Source: Maridesulfovibrio zosterae DSM 11974 (GTDB taxonomy: Bacteria > Desulfobacterota > Desulfovibrionia > Desulfovibrionales > Desulfovibrionaceae). Taken from it: a DNA stretch of 64,000 nt. Below are positions 1 through 8,691 of the stretch, piece after piece (within the stretch, counting starts at the first letter, position 1; each line of letters begins with the position of its first letter). A program made the translations under genes and the position numbers. Location: contig NZ_KE384342.1 of NCBI RefSeq assembly GCF_000425265.1, positions 461,528 to 525,527 on the forward strand, read 5' to 3'. The notes beneath the pieces were generated by a model. The model did not search any database, was not told the origin of the DNA, and was given only the letters and a program-made list of their open reading frames with translations.

Positions 1-788
1 ATTGGGAATACGTTGAACAGCGTGAGGGACCGGAAATCTGGGATTTTTTACGTGAAATATGGAGAGTGATGGAAGAGTCGCTCGAGCGTGGTATTGAAGA
101 AGAAGGTGTTCTGCCCGGCTCTATCGGTCTCAGGCGTCAGGCTAAAGCTTATTATCGTAAAACACGCCTTGCTGGACCGGACATGCAGTTTACCGGCATG
201 ACGACAGCTTACGCTTTGGCTGTGTCTGAAGAAAATGCTGCAGGGGGAGTTATTGTAACTGCTCCGACATGTGGTTCATGCGGAATTGTTCCTGCTGCTT
301 TAAAGTATTTGCAGGATATCCATAATCATAAAGAAAATGATATTTTAAGAGCTCTTGCAACTGCTGGCCTGTTTGGAAATGTAATCAAGGTTAATGCTTC
401 TATTTCCGGAGCGGAAGTTGGTTGTCAGGGTGAAGTAGGTTCTGCATGTGCCATGGCTTCTGCGGCCGCCACCCAGCTTATGGGTGGGACGTTGCGTCAG
501 ATCGAATATGCTGCTGAAATGGGGCTTGAACATCATCTAGGCCTCACTTGCGATCCAGTTGACGGTTTGGTTCAGATTCCATGTATCGAACGTAATGCCT
601 GCGCTGCTACACGTGCTCTTGCCCGTGCTCAAATGTCTATTCTATCAGATGGTTCTCATCGGATTCCTTTTGACGAAGTTGTCTCGGTAATGCGGGAAAC
701 GGGGCATGACTTACCAAGTCTTTATCGGGAGACTTCCGGTGGAGGACTGGCAAAAGCCTATACTGCCCGTAATAAATGTTCCGCATAA
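1..788 (+). CDS. sdaA: L-serine dehydratase (iron-sulfur), 3' part
   Basis: The frame is open from base 3, so the gene starts upstream of the window; the ATG/GTG near base 66 is internal. The product deaminates L-serine to pyruvate and ammonia with an oxygen-sensitive [4Fe-4S] cluster. Visible are the alpha-domain motif APTCGSCGIVPAALKY, the stretch SGAEVGCQGEVGSACAMA, the Cys-containing TCDPVDGLVQIPCIERNACA and the C-terminal glycine-rich SGGGLAKAY, all typical of the single-chain bacterial enzyme. The conserved cysteines needed for the cluster are present. A hairpin terminator follows directly, so this is the last gene of its unit. The N-terminal beta domain cannot be judged. Confidence 0.93.
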   Translation, partial: WEYVEQREGPEIWDFLREIWRVMEESLERGIEEEGVLPGSIGLRRQAKAYYRKTRLAGPDMQFTGMTTAYALAVSEENAAGGVIVTAPTCGSCGIVPAALKYLQDIHNHKENDILRALATAGLFGNVIKVNASISGAEVGCQGEVGSACAMASAAATQLMGGTLRQIEYAAEMGLEHHLGLTCDPVDGLVQIPCIERNACAATRALARAQMSILSDGSHRIPFDEVVSVMRETGHDLPSLYRETSGGGLAKAYTARNKCSA

Positions 789-810
789 TATTTTCTTATT
801 TAAAAATTAT

Positions 811-846
811 AAAATGGCTGTCTGTGGTTACGGGCAGCCATTTTTT
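811..846 (+). terminator. Intrinsic terminator after sdaA
   Basis: A 10-bp stem (AAAATGGCTG at 811-820 with CAGCCATTTT at 834-843) is followed by a short T run, 23 bases after the sdaA stop codon. Confidence 0.75.
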
Positions 847-948
847 ATGTATCCTGCTGGAAATAAGAATAAGATATTTATCTGATCAGTTGAGGGTGAT
901 TAAAGTTAATAGTCTTTAAAATATTCTTACTAATGAGAGTTTTGTTAA

Positions 949-2052
949 ATGTCATTTTACGTAAAAGCTACGATTATATATTTTCTTTGCTACCTGTATA
1001 TCCGGCTTTGGATATGCCGGATGCTGGTTGAAAATCCTAAGATAAAGAGAGTAGTACTTCTTGCTACTGATTTTATGACAATTGCACTGCCGGTCTCTCT
1101 TTTTTTTCGAGCAGACTTACCGTATTTATTAAAAATTGTTTTACAAGGAACCGGGTATAGCTGGGCCGCAATTATCGCCTGTATGGTCCCGGTTGGCTTA
1201 TGCTTTGAACCCATCCATTGGGGACTTAAAATACTTGGTAATGGTTTTAGAGTTCCCAGAATTAAAATATTTGCATTACTTTGTTTTGTCTCAGGTATGA
1301 TGTTGATCGGTGGATATATCAATGCAACATCACCTGTTGTAAAAGAGATTGATTTTGATTTATCAGGGGGCAGAAATGCAACTAAAGAATATAGAATTGT
1401 CGTATTTTCAGATTTGCATGTTGGAAAACTTATGACTCGTGATCGGGTTGGGGCAATAGTTAACATGGTTAACAAGCTGCATCCTGATATGGTTTTTATG
1501 GTCGGTGATATTTTGGATGATTATGATGCTGTTTTTACCGGAGCAGCTGAAGAGCTGGCACGTATCAAAGCACCACTTGGAAAGTATGCAGTATTAGGGA
1601 ACCATGAATATTATCTTGGATATGACTGGTCAAAGAATTTACTTGAAAAGCAGGGCATAAGACTTCTTGCTGATCAGTACTCCGTTATTGATAACCATTT
1701 TCTGCTAGTCGGCCGCAAAGATGTTGCTGCACTTATCCGTAGTGACGGCAGGGCTTCACTGCAAAAGATTATTCCTGCTGATAATACATTACCTGTAGTC
1801 TTATTGGATCATACTCCACGCGATTTAGATAAAGCAGAACAAAACGGTATTGCCTTGCAACTATCCGGCCACACCCATAATGGTCAGCTTTTTCCGTTTA
1901 ATCTTATAGTAGAGCGACTTTATGAAAAAGAGTACGGGACATATAAAAAGGGGAACACTTATTACTACATAAGTTGCGGGGTAGGCTTTTGGGGACCCCC
2001 GCTTAGAACAAATAGTAGGCCTGAAGTTTTACTGATGAAGATTAAAATATAG
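949..2052 (+). CDS. Membrane-anchored calcineurin-like metallophosphoesterase (YkuE/YaeI type)
   Basis: About 367 residues. The first ~130 residues hold several hydrophobic segments, so the enzyme is anchored in the inner membrane. From about residue 145 the metallophosphoesterase motifs follow in order: DLHVGK (D-x-H), GDILDD (GDxxD), GNHEYY (GNHE) and SGHTHNGQLFP (GHxH), a complete dinuclear metal site. Family members with this layout hydrolyse phosphodiester or lipid-phosphate substrates such as UDP-diacylglucosamine-like lipids, but the substrate here cannot be read from sequence. The gene stands alone between two terminators. A GAGAG about 9 bases before the ATG is a weak ribosome site. 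Confidence 0.88.
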   Translation: MSFYVKATIIYFLCYLYIRLWICRMLVENPKIKRVVLLATDFMTIALPVSLFFRADLPYLLKIVLQGTGYSWAAIIACMVPVGLCFEPIHWGLKILGNGFRVPRIKIFALLCFVSGMMLIGGYINATSPVVKEIDFDLSGGRNATKEYRIVVFSDLHVGKLMTRDRVGAIVNMVNKLHPDMVFMVGDILDDYDAVFTGAAEELARIKAPLGKYAVLGNHEYYLGYDWSKNLLEKQGIRLLADQYSVIDNHFLLVGRKDVAALIRSDGRASLQKIIPADNTLPVVLLDHTPRDLDKAEQNGIALQLSGHTHNGQLFPFNLIVERLYEKEYGTYKKGNTYYYISCGVGFWGPPLRTNSRPEVLLMKIKI

Positions 2053-2146
2053 TTTTTAGAAATTTCTGCTTGGCGGATTTCTTAAGAGTATCAATAATAA
2101 TTTTTATGTGGTTCATGGATTTGATATAGCTGTGTATATCTAAATG

Positions 2147-2189
2147 AAAAAGGGGAGATCCGACTGTAAATGTCAGGTCTCCCCTTTTT
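2147..2189. terminator. Bidirectional terminator between metallophosphoesterase and pyrE
   Basis: A 12-bp stem AAAAAGGGGAGA / TCTCCCCTTTTT (2147-2158 with 2178-2189) lies between convergent genes. It has T-rich ends on both strands and can serve both. Confidence 0.8.
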
Positions 2190-2294
2190 ATTGTTATTTA
2201 GCCTCAGGTCCAAAACGATTAGGGGTTTTGGTGGAGTCTCCAGAATCATCTATAAAAAAGATTCTTAAGCACTCTTAGAGGTTTCCGGTGTTTT

Positions 2295-2990
2295 TTATTC
2301 CGGGTATGAGGAAATCCCGCCATGAGCAGCAGACCACTCAATAGGGTTGTTCAGGAATTTTTCTACTTCGTCCAAGGATTTGGTATCAAAGTATTTTTCC
2401 TTTTTACATACATTGAGAATATCCCACCATGTGGCAAGAGAAAGCATTTCAAGGCCTGCTTCAGCAAGAGTTTCCTTGGTTTTTGGAAAAATACCATAAT
2501 GGAACAGTACGAAGGTATGAGTTACCTCAGCTCCTGCACGGCGCAGTGCCTGTGCAAAGTTGATTTTGCTGCGGCCGTCAGTAGTGAGGTCTTCGACCAG
2601 CAGAACTTTAGAGCCTTCAGAAAAATCTCCTTCGATCTGAGCATCGCGGCCAAATCCTTTTGGTTTTTTACGTACATACTGCATAGGCAGCATAAGACGG
2701 TCAGACAACCATGCGGCAAATGGGATACCTGCTGTTTCCCCACCAGCTACGCAGTCAATGGATTCGAATCCGCATTCACGAAGAATAACGGAAGCACCGA
2801 AATCCATGAGAGTCTGGCGTACACGGGGGAAAGAAATTAGTTTACGACAATCAATATAAACCGGGCTGGCCCAGCCTGAGGTAAACTTGAAAGGCTCATC
2901 TGCACGGAAGTGAACTGCTTCAACTTCGATAAGCATTTTCGCTGTAATCTCAGCGATTGTCTCTTTGTCAGGAAAGCTGGTTGGAACCAT
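2295..2990 (-). CDS. pyrE: Orotate phosphoribosyltransferase
   Basis: 231 residues. The enzyme transfers phosphoribosyl from PRPP to orotate, giving OMP, the fifth step of pyrimidine synthesis. Seen: [13 protein letters not shown] in the N-terminal substrate region, [15 protein letters not shown], the [10 protein letters not shown] basic loop, and the PRPP-binding motif [13 protein letters not shown] near residue 130. In most type I phosphoribosyltransferases the loop reads VEDVxTTGxS; here Asp replaces the first Gly, which is seen in some PyrE-like proteins. A good SD (AAGGAGAAAAA) precedes the ATG. It lies downstream of pyrC but behind a terminator, so it is probably partly uncoupled from that operon. 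Confidence 0.88.
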   Translation of the reverse strand: MVPTSFPDKETIAEITAKMLIEVEAVHFRADEPFKFTSGWASPVYIDCRKLISFPRVRQTLMDFGASVILRECGFESIDCVAGGETAGIPFAAWLSDRLMLPMQYVRKKPKGFGRDAQIEGDFSEGSKVLLVEDLTTDGRSKINFAQALRRAGAEVTHTFVLFHYGIFPKTKETLAEAGLEMLSLATWWDILNVCKKEKYFDTKSLDEVEKFLNNPIEWSAAHGGISSYPE

Positions 2991-3020
2991 TTTTTCTCCT
3001 TGTGTTATTTTTATCGCGGA

Positions 3021-3053
3021 AAAAAAGCTGAACCGAATATAACGGCTCAGCCT
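3021..3053 (-). terminator. Terminator between pyrC and pyrE
   Basis: On the minus strand a 9-bp stem (3027-3035 with 3043-3051, one G-T pair) is followed by six T (forward A tract 3021-3026). It sits right after the pyrC stop codon, so pyrE receives only read-through from pyrC or has its own promoter. Confidence 0.75.
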
Positions 3054-3056
3054 TTA

Positions 3057-4100
3057 TCAATCAACCAATTCCCAGTAAAGGGGAATACCCGGCTTGAATA
3101 TCTTAACGACATCTCCACCGGACTTAAGCTGCCAATCAATTTCAACGGGTTTATCTCTTTTAGCCAATGTGATGGTACTGCTATTTGGAGAGAAACCGTA
3201 AAATCTGGCACCGTATATGGAAGTAAATCCCTCTAGTTTATCAAGAGCATTCATCTCTTCAAAAAACTGAGTAACATATCCAATTGATGTGGGGGCATTG
3301 AATATCCCCGCTGCTGCTTTGGATTTTTCTTTAATTCGCGCAGGATGAGGGGCGGAATCAGTGCCCAGAAAAAATCTTTCGTCGCCTGAAACAGCTGCTT
3401 TGCGGACAGCTTTACGATCAGCAAAAGTTTTAGCAATTGGCAGACAGTACATGTATGGATTAAGGCCACCGGAAAACAAATCATTACGGGTTAAATATAA
3501 ATGATGGGGAGTTATGGTGGCAACCATATTTTTGTCTTGCTCAAAAACGTAGTCAACACCTTCTTTACTGGTCAGATGTTCGAAAACGATTTTAAGCTCA
3601 GGAAAATCTTTACGCAGAGGTTCAAGAACCCGATTTATGAATACTGCCTCGCGGTCAAAAATGTCAACTTCAGGGTCAACGACCTCACCATGTACTGAAA
3701 GAGGAAGACCTATCTCCTGCATAGTTTCAAGTACAGGATATACATTTGCTATATCGGTAACTCCGCTTTCAGAGTTTGTTGTTGCTCCTGCCGGGAAAAG
3801 TTTAACCGCATGGAATGCCTTAACTGCATATGCTGCTTTAATTTCTTCAGGTGATGTTGTGTCCGTAAGATAGCAGGTCATAAGCGGTTTAAAATCAGAA
3901 CCTTCCGGCCGTGCATCTATTATGCGTTTGCGGTACTCTTCTGCAAGTTTGACTGTTGTAACCGGGGGAATAAGGTTAGGCATGACAATGGCACGCCCGT
4001 AGATTTTCGCTGTTGAAGGAAGCACTGCCGCAAGCATATCTCCATCCCTTAGATGAAGATGCCAGTCATCAGGTCTTATGATGGTGATTTCAGTGTTCAT
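3057..4100 (-). CDS. pyrC: Dihydroorotase, PyrC (class II) type
   Basis: 347 residues, the usual length of the homodimeric E. coli-type enzyme. It closes N-carbamoyl-L-aspartate to dihydroorotate. Seen: the zinc motif RPDDWHLHLRDG (His14, His16), the VKLFPAGATTNSESG stretch holding the lysine that is carbamylated in this family, SVHGEV, FEHLTSKEG, and GTDSAPHPARIKE with the catalytic Asp. All key residues appear present. Its ATG overlaps the stop codon of the upstream carbamoylase gene by one base (TAATG), so the two are translationally coupled in the TRAP operon. Confidence 0.95.
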   Translation of the reverse strand: MNTEITIIRPDDWHLHLRDGDMLAAVLPSTAKIYGRAIVMPNLIPPVTTVKLAEEYRKRIIDARPEGSDFKPLMTCYLTDTTSPEEIKAAYAVKAFHAVKLFPAGATTNSESGVTDIANVYPVLETMQEIGLPLSVHGEVVDPEVDIFDREAVFINRVLEPLRKDFPELKIVFEHLTSKEGVDYVFEQDKNMVATITPHHLYLTRNDLFSGGLNPYMYCLPIAKTFADRKAVRKAAVSGDERFFLGTDSAPHPARIKEKSKAAAGIFNAPTSIGYVTQFFEEMNALDKLEGFTSIYGARFYGFSPNSSTITLAKRDKPVEIDWQLKSGGDVVKIFKPGIPLYWELVD

Positions 4101-5434
4101 TACTTGAACTCCGTAATTGTGCGGTAAAGTACTGAGATACCCCGAATGAAATCTTCAATGTCCATATCTTCTTCGGGGTTGTGGGAACCATTGCGGTTTC
4201 TCACAAAAATCATTCCGGTTGAGACACCGGCATTGGCAAAAAGCGATGCATCATGTCCTGCCCCGCTGGGTATAGCTTCTACAGGTAACCCTTCTTCTAC
4301 GCAAGCATTGTTTATGCGTTCTATAAGATTTTCATCAAGAACAGCAGGAGGCGTTTTTACTGGTTTATCAAATTCAAATTTAACTTTGCGTTCATAAGTA
4401 ATCGTTGCACATTCTGAATGAAGCAAAGCCTCAATTGCCGCAAGAGTGTGCTCATACTGACTGCGGGCTTCAAAGCTGAAAATTACTTCGCCGGGGATAC
4501 GGGACATAGCCTGATTTTGAGGATTAGTATTTAAAATACCGCAGGTAGCGACTAAATCTCCACCGTGTTGCAGAATGGTTGTCCAGTGATCATCAATGCG
4601 GGTTATGAGCTCGGAAGTGGCAAAAACAGCATCGTGCCGAAGCCAGCGTGGAACTGCGCCCGAATGTCCTGCTTCACCTGTACACTTAATGCGGCGGTGA
4701 CGGAGATTACCGCGAATTCCGGTAACAGCAGCAACTGGAAGATTACGGGCAATCATAACAGGTCCCTGCTCAATATGTAATTCGAAAAAAGCTTTGATTT
4801 TTGAAGTATCAATAAGGACTTCATTTGCCCCAATTCGCTCTACTTGAGCACCACAATCTTTCATGTGTTCTTTTAAAGTTCGGCCATCATCGCGCTGAAC
4901 AAGCTGTTGCTCAGATTCATCCAGTTTACCAAGAAGAGCTTTTGAGCCTAGATAACAGGCCCCGAACCATGCACTTTCTTCGCCGCGAAGGGCGATCACT
5001 TTTACTGGAATACTGGTAACTGTTCCGGTTTTCTTAATTTCTACAAGGCAGAGCAGACCTGCAATTACTCCTGCTGCTCCATCGTAATTCCCACCTTGAG
5101 GTACCGAATCAAGGTGTGACCCGATGAGAATATATTCCTGATCATCGGGGATTGATTCGAGTTCAATTACAAGGTTTGCGGCAGCGTCGCGCGAAGTGAT
5201 TAATCCGTGATCTAAAGCATATTTTTCCACCATATCAAAGGCTTTGCTTTCGGCATCGCCGTATGAAGGGCGTGATACTCCGTCTTTATCCTTAGAAAGA
5301 GCTTTCAGATCAGCAAAAAGTTTTACAGCGTCATCTGTCAAATGCTCAAGACTCGGAGGATTCAAGGGCACAGGATGCGGGGTCATGGATTTTGATACAT
5401 TTGTATGATCGTTTGCTATTACATTCATATTCAT
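4100..5434 (-). CDS. M20-family amidase: hydantoinase/carbamoylase (N-carbamoyl amino acid or allantoate amidohydrolase)
   Basis: 444 residues. The family cleaves a ureido (carbamoyl-amino) group from N-carbamoyl-L-amino acids, N-carbamoyl-beta-alanine or allantoate using two metal ions. Seen: GSHLDSVPQGGNYDGAAG (metal His and Asp), RGEESAWFGACYLGS (Glu-Glu pair), ELHIEQGPV (metal His/Glu), GHSGAVP in the dimerisation domain, and SGAGHDAS near the C terminus with the last metal His. It lies 15 bases after dctM and overlaps pyrC, so its substrate is probably what the TRAP system imports. The precise substrate is inferred from context only. Confidence 0.85.
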   Translation of the reverse strand: MNMNVIANDHTNVSKSMTPHPVPLNPPSLEHLTDDAVKLFADLKALSKDKDGVSRPSYGDAESKAFDMVEKYALDHGLITSRDAAANLVIELESIPDDQEYILIGSHLDSVPQGGNYDGAAGVIAGLLCLVEIKKTGTVTSIPVKVIALRGEESAWFGACYLGSKALLGKLDESEQQLVQRDDGRTLKEHMKDCGAQVERIGANEVLIDTSKIKAFFELHIEQGPVMIARNLPVAAVTGIRGNLRHRRIKCTGEAGHSGAVPRWLRHDAVFATSELITRIDDHWTTILQHGGDLVATCGILNTNPQNQAMSRIPGEVIFSFEARSQYEHTLAAIEALLHSECATITYERKVKFEFDKPVKTPPAVLDENLIERINNACVEEGLPVEAIPSGAGHDASLFANAGVSTGMIFVRNRNGSHNPEEDMDIEDFIRGISVLYRTITEFK

Positions 5435-5449
5435 TCCTTATTCTTTAAT

Positions 5450-6727
5450 TTACGGAGCAATAAGGCTGGGCAGGAAGGTTGCAAGTCCGGGGACATAGGT
5501 AACCAGAATCAGCACCAGAATGTTAATGAACAGGAAAGGCCAAACTCCATTAATGATAGACATAACCGGTTTTTCAAGGGTTGAAGAAGCAACAAAAATA
5601 TCAAGTCCGAAAGGTGGCGTGATCATGCCGATACAAATATTCAGGCAGACAATCTGACCGAAGTGTATAGGATCAACGCCCATTTTTAGTGCTACAGGAT
5701 AAAGAGGCGGTACAAGAATAAGCAGAGCTGAGTTAGGGTCGATAAACATTCCGGCAATGAAGAACGCTACGTTAACGATCATTAGAAATGTAATCGGTCC
5801 GGCCTGAATATCCGTCAGGAAATTGGTGATAAGAACTGGAACCTGTGCCAAAGTTACAAAATAGGACAATACACTGCCCATTGCCAGTAAAATAAAAATA
5901 ATAGTTGTAGAAATAGCAGCACGTTCAGTTATATTGATCAGTCTGGAGAGTGAAAGATTTTTATAAATAAAAGCTTCAATGAGAATGGCATAAACAACTG
6001 ATACTGCGGCAGCTTCAGTCGGGGTAAACAGTCCGGAGTATATACCTCCTAAAATAATTCCAGGAAGTCCCAGTGCCCAGACTGCTGATTTGAAAACGCT
6101 AAAAAAAGGAATTGTGGTTTTCTCACCTCTACCTACGCCTTTGCGAAGTGATTCAAATATGACCAGTGCAGAAAATGCAATGCCAAGTGTTATTCCGACA
6201 CCAAGCCCGCCAATAAATAAACCTGTGATAGAAGTTCCTGTCATCCAGCCATAAATAATGAGTGTAATGCTCGGTGGGATCAATAAAGCTGTTTCAGCAC
6301 TTGAAACAATCAGGCCCAGACTGAATTTTTCACTGAATCCGGTTTTACGTAATTCCGGATACATAAGCTTGCCCATGGCAGCAACTGTTGCAGGAGCTGA
6401 TCCTGAAACAGAACCGAAGGCCATTGACCCTACAATTGTTGTGTGTCCTATTCCGCCAAGTCTGTGGGCGGTAAAATATTTGATAAGCTCAGTAAGGCGT
6501 TTGGCTATTTGACCCGAAGCCATAAGTTCTGCGGCGAATATAAAAAATGGGATTGCCAGCAGGGTAGAGAAATTGATTCCGCCAACAAGTTTTTGGATAA
6601 GAACGGGATCGGGAATACGTGGAAAAATAAATGCCTTGGTAAGAAATGCAGGTACTCCCAGTACCAGCAGCATTTCAAAACCACATACAAGCATTAAAAG
6701 GGCAATGAGGATAATTACGAGAGTCAT
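5450..6727 (-). CDS. dctM: TRAP transporter large permease (DctM)
   Basis: 425 residues, about a dozen hydrophobic segments, with typical DctM stretches GSVSGSAPATVAAMGKLMYP and IPPSITLIIYG, plus FIDPNSALLILVPPLYPVA. It forms the ion-coupled channel of a tripartite ATP-independent periplasmic transporter for carboxylates. An AGGTAG precedes the ATG. Gene order dctP-dctQ-dctM with short gaps shows one operon. Confidence 0.95.
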   Translation of the reverse strand: MTLVIILIALLMLVCGFEMLLVLGVPAFLTKAFIFPRIPDPVLIQKLVGGINFSTLLAIPFFIFAAELMASGQIAKRLTELIKYFTAHRLGGIGHTTIVGSMAFGSVSGSAPATVAAMGKLMYPELRKTGFSEKFSLGLIVSSAETALLIPPSITLIIYGWMTGTSITGLFIGGLGVGITLGIAFSALVIFESLRKGVGRGEKTTIPFFSVFKSAVWALGLPGIILGGIYSGLFTPTEAAAVSVVYAILIEAFIYKNLSLSRLINITERAAISTTIIFILLAMGSVLSYFVTLAQVPVLITNFLTDIQAGPITFLMIVNVAFFIAGMFIDPNSALLILVPPLYPVALKMGVDPIHFGQIVCLNICIGMITPPFGLDIFVASSTLEKPVMSIINGVWPFLFINILVLILVTYVPGLATFLPSLIAP

Positions 6728-6746
6728 GATTTGCTACCTGTCTTTA

Positions 6747-7265
6747 CTATTTGGTCTCAACTAAGGTGGGGTGATAATGGCGGTCATTAGTGCCAATAAG
6801 CTCAAGAGCGTAACGCAGGGCCAGTAATAGAAATCCTATTGTGGGGGCTACATATAGCCAATACATGGGCAGGCCTAAAGTCGGGCTGAGCTGGCCTGTA
6901 CGCATAACAAATTTTACTAAAGCAACTCCGAGCCATGCAAGGTAGCAACTAAAAATCATTCCGGTCATATTAATGATAAAACTGACAATCCTGCGTGGGG
7001 CGTCAGGTAATTTCTCAAAAAGAGTGGTTACCGCAACCTGCCGGCCTCTTTCTAATGCGAGACCTAAAGCCATGAATACAGCCCAGACCATAAGCAGACG
7101 GGTGGCTTCATCTATCCATGCGAAAGTGCTTGAGTATTGGGGCATGGTTTCACGAACGATAACATTAAATGTATAAAGTCCGACCATGATCAGGTTGATA
7201 GATATGATCATTACTCTTTCAATTATTCGAATCCCTGCAAGCAGGGAACTCAGCAACTTACACAT
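6747..7265 (-). CDS. dctQ: TRAP transporter small permease (DctQ)
   Basis: 172 residues with four hydrophobic segments and the DctQ signature region around WIDEATRLLMVWAVFMALGLA followed by ERGRQV. It pairs with DctM in the inner membrane. An SD (AGGAG) lies directly behind the T tract of an intercistronic terminator, so its expression depends on read-through from dctP. Confidence 0.93.
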   Translation of the reverse strand: MCKLLSSLLAGIRIIERVMIISINLIMVGLYTFNVIVRETMPQYSSTFAWIDEATRLLMVWAVFMALGLALERGRQVAVTTLFEKLPDAPRRIVSFIINMTGMIFSCYLAWLGVALVKFVMRTGQLSPTLGLPMYWLYVAPTIGFLLLALRYALELIGTNDRHYHPTLVETK

Positions 7266-7277
7266 TTTTTTACTCCT

Positions 7278-7312
7278 AAAAAAGAGACGGGAAAACAGAT
7301 GTTTCCCGTCTC
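7278..7312 (-). terminator. Intercistronic terminator between dctP and dctQ
   Basis: A perfect 11-bp stem GAGACGGGAAA / TTTCCCGTCTC (7284-7294 with 7302-7312) is followed on the minus strand by six T. The dctQ SD follows at once. It would set binding protein in excess over the permease. Confidence 0.8.
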
Positions 7313-7324
7313 AATATAATCTGC

Positions 7325-8344
7325 CTATTTTACAATCTTAGCGTATTCAGTTTCGTAAAGCTTAATAAGTCTCTGTCCAGTAGCACCAGCGCGTGCAAGG
7401 TACGCTGCTTTGGTTCTGGGGTACATAAGTTTACGCATTTCAGCACGATCAGCATCTGAAAGATTTGAAACTTTTACTCCTGCTTTTTTGATCACAGCAA
7501 GTGCATCTTTCTGAGCCTGTTCTTTGTTCTGTTCAACACTTGGCATTACTTCCATAAAAGTATCTACGATAATTTTTTGGTAGTTAGCAGGAAGAGATTC
7601 CCACCATGCGGGGTTGAAAAGAATGTAATCTTCCATTGCACCGTGTTCAGAAAGAACAAGGTATTTCTGTACTTCATAAAATTTCATACGCTGAATGGTA
7701 TCGAGAGGATTTTCTTCACCGTCAACAACACCATTTTGAAGGGCTGTATAGAGTTCTCCGAAAGGCAGGGCAATGGCGGAAGCACCAATTGCTGCAAATT
7801 GTTCGATAAGGATTTTGGAATCCATTACACGAAAAGACTGGCCTTTGTAGTCAGCCAAGGTGTTGATAGGTTTGTTAGATGTAAGGTTCTTGCGTCCATT
7901 GGGCCATGTAGCAATGGCTTTAAATCCTTTTGAATCAAAGGTCTTAAGAACTGCTTTTCCAAAAGTTCCCTGACGAAGTTCCTGAGCTTTTGCACGGTCA
8001 GCAGGAAGAATGAAAGGAATATCCATAATAGATACTGCAGGGTTGAATCCACCAAGGAAAGCTGCGGGGGAAACTGTACCTTCAATAGTTCCGAACTGAA
8101 CTCCTTCGTTCATCTGGCGCTGGTTGCCTAGCTGGGAAGAAGGGAAAATTTTGAACTCAACTTCTCCACCTGTACGCTCGTTAACGAGCTTTGCTACCTT
8201 TTCCAGACCCTGATTACGGGGCTGTAAAGGAGATTCAAGGTGACCTATACGGGCTTCATACTTGGCTGCATTGGCAGAGACAACTCCGCCTACAACCATG
8301 CACAAAGCAAGTGCAAAAGTTACAAAACGTGCGAAAAATTTCAT
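7325..8344 (-). CDS. dctP: TRAP transporter substrate-binding protein (DctP family)
   Basis: 339 residues. Residues 1-26 form a signal peptide (FVTFALALCMVVGGVVSANA, then cleavage near A-A-K), so the protein is periplasmic. The DctP fold is shown by ARIGHLES, EFKIFPSSQLGNQRQMNEGV, GQSFRVMDSKI with the arginine that binds the substrate carboxylate, and LQNGVVDGEENPLDTI. It is the first gene of the operon and is read divergently from the XRE regulator. The ligand must carry a carboxylate, by family rule; a ureido acid is inferred from the neighbouring carbamoylase and pyrC. Confidence 0.94.
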   Translation of the reverse strand: MKFFARFVTFALALCMVVGGVVSANAAKYEARIGHLESPLQPRNQGLEKVAKLVNERTGGEVEFKIFPSSQLGNQRQMNEGVQFGTIEGTVSPAAFLGGFNPAVSIMDIPFILPADRAKAQELRQGTFGKAVLKTFDSKGFKAIATWPNGRKNLTSNKPINTLADYKGQSFRVMDSKILIEQFAAIGASAIALPFGELYTALQNGVVDGEENPLDTIQRMKFYEVQKYLVLSEHGAMEDYILFNPAWWESLPANYQKIIVDTFMEVMPSVEQNKEQAQKDALAVIKKAGVKVSNLSDADRAEMRKLMYPRTKAAYLARAGATGQRLIKLYETEYAKIVK

Positions 8345-8691
8345 GTGGAAAGCCTCCTGATTGGTTGTGAGTGATGCTGCGGAAACAGTAACACATATTT
8401 AGGTCTGAAATAAACGGAGTTTTTTCAGATTATCCCGACTGGCAAACGGGATTGTGTTCCAAATTTTATTGCGAGCTAACAAATCTTAATGAAATATATT
8501 CAGCTGCAATTGTGATTTGATGATTTCAAGTTGGATTAAAATTGAGATTATTGTCAAGAAAAATCTCAATTTTAAAACAAATAAAAAAACTATTCACAAA
8601 AATGAGATTTTGAGTCACAATTAATAACAACGATGTCAAATTGAGATTTTTATCATATTGTATATGACTTCTGCATGGAGATGTTCAAAAT
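8345..8691. promoter_or_regulatory. Divergent control region between dctP operon and XRE regulator
   Basis: 347 A+T-rich bases with no gene. They hold four copies of a TGAGATT half-site: a large inverted pair (8536-8575) and two direct copies at 8603-8611 and 8642-8650. Both transcripts must start here. I could not fix a convincing -35/-10 pair for either side. Confidence 0.6.
8536..8575. promoter_or_regulatory. Putative operator: 14-bp inverted repeat
   Basis: TTAAAATTGAGATT (8536-8549) and its exact reverse complement (8562-8575) are separated by 12 bases. Further TGAGATTTT copies stand at 8603 and 8642, 39 bases apart. The placement between a regulator and its divergent operon suggests binding by the XRE protein; this is inference. 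Confidence 0.6.

Noticed and set aside
990-1475. 161-codon minus-strand ORF opposite the metallophosphoesterase
   Set aside because: Antisense to conserved catalytic motifs; no homology-like features; treated as a shadow.
2322-2840. 172-codon plus-strand ORF opposite pyrE
   Set aside because: The other strand encodes a clear PyrE; the composition (Phe/Ser/Cys rich) is that of a shadow.
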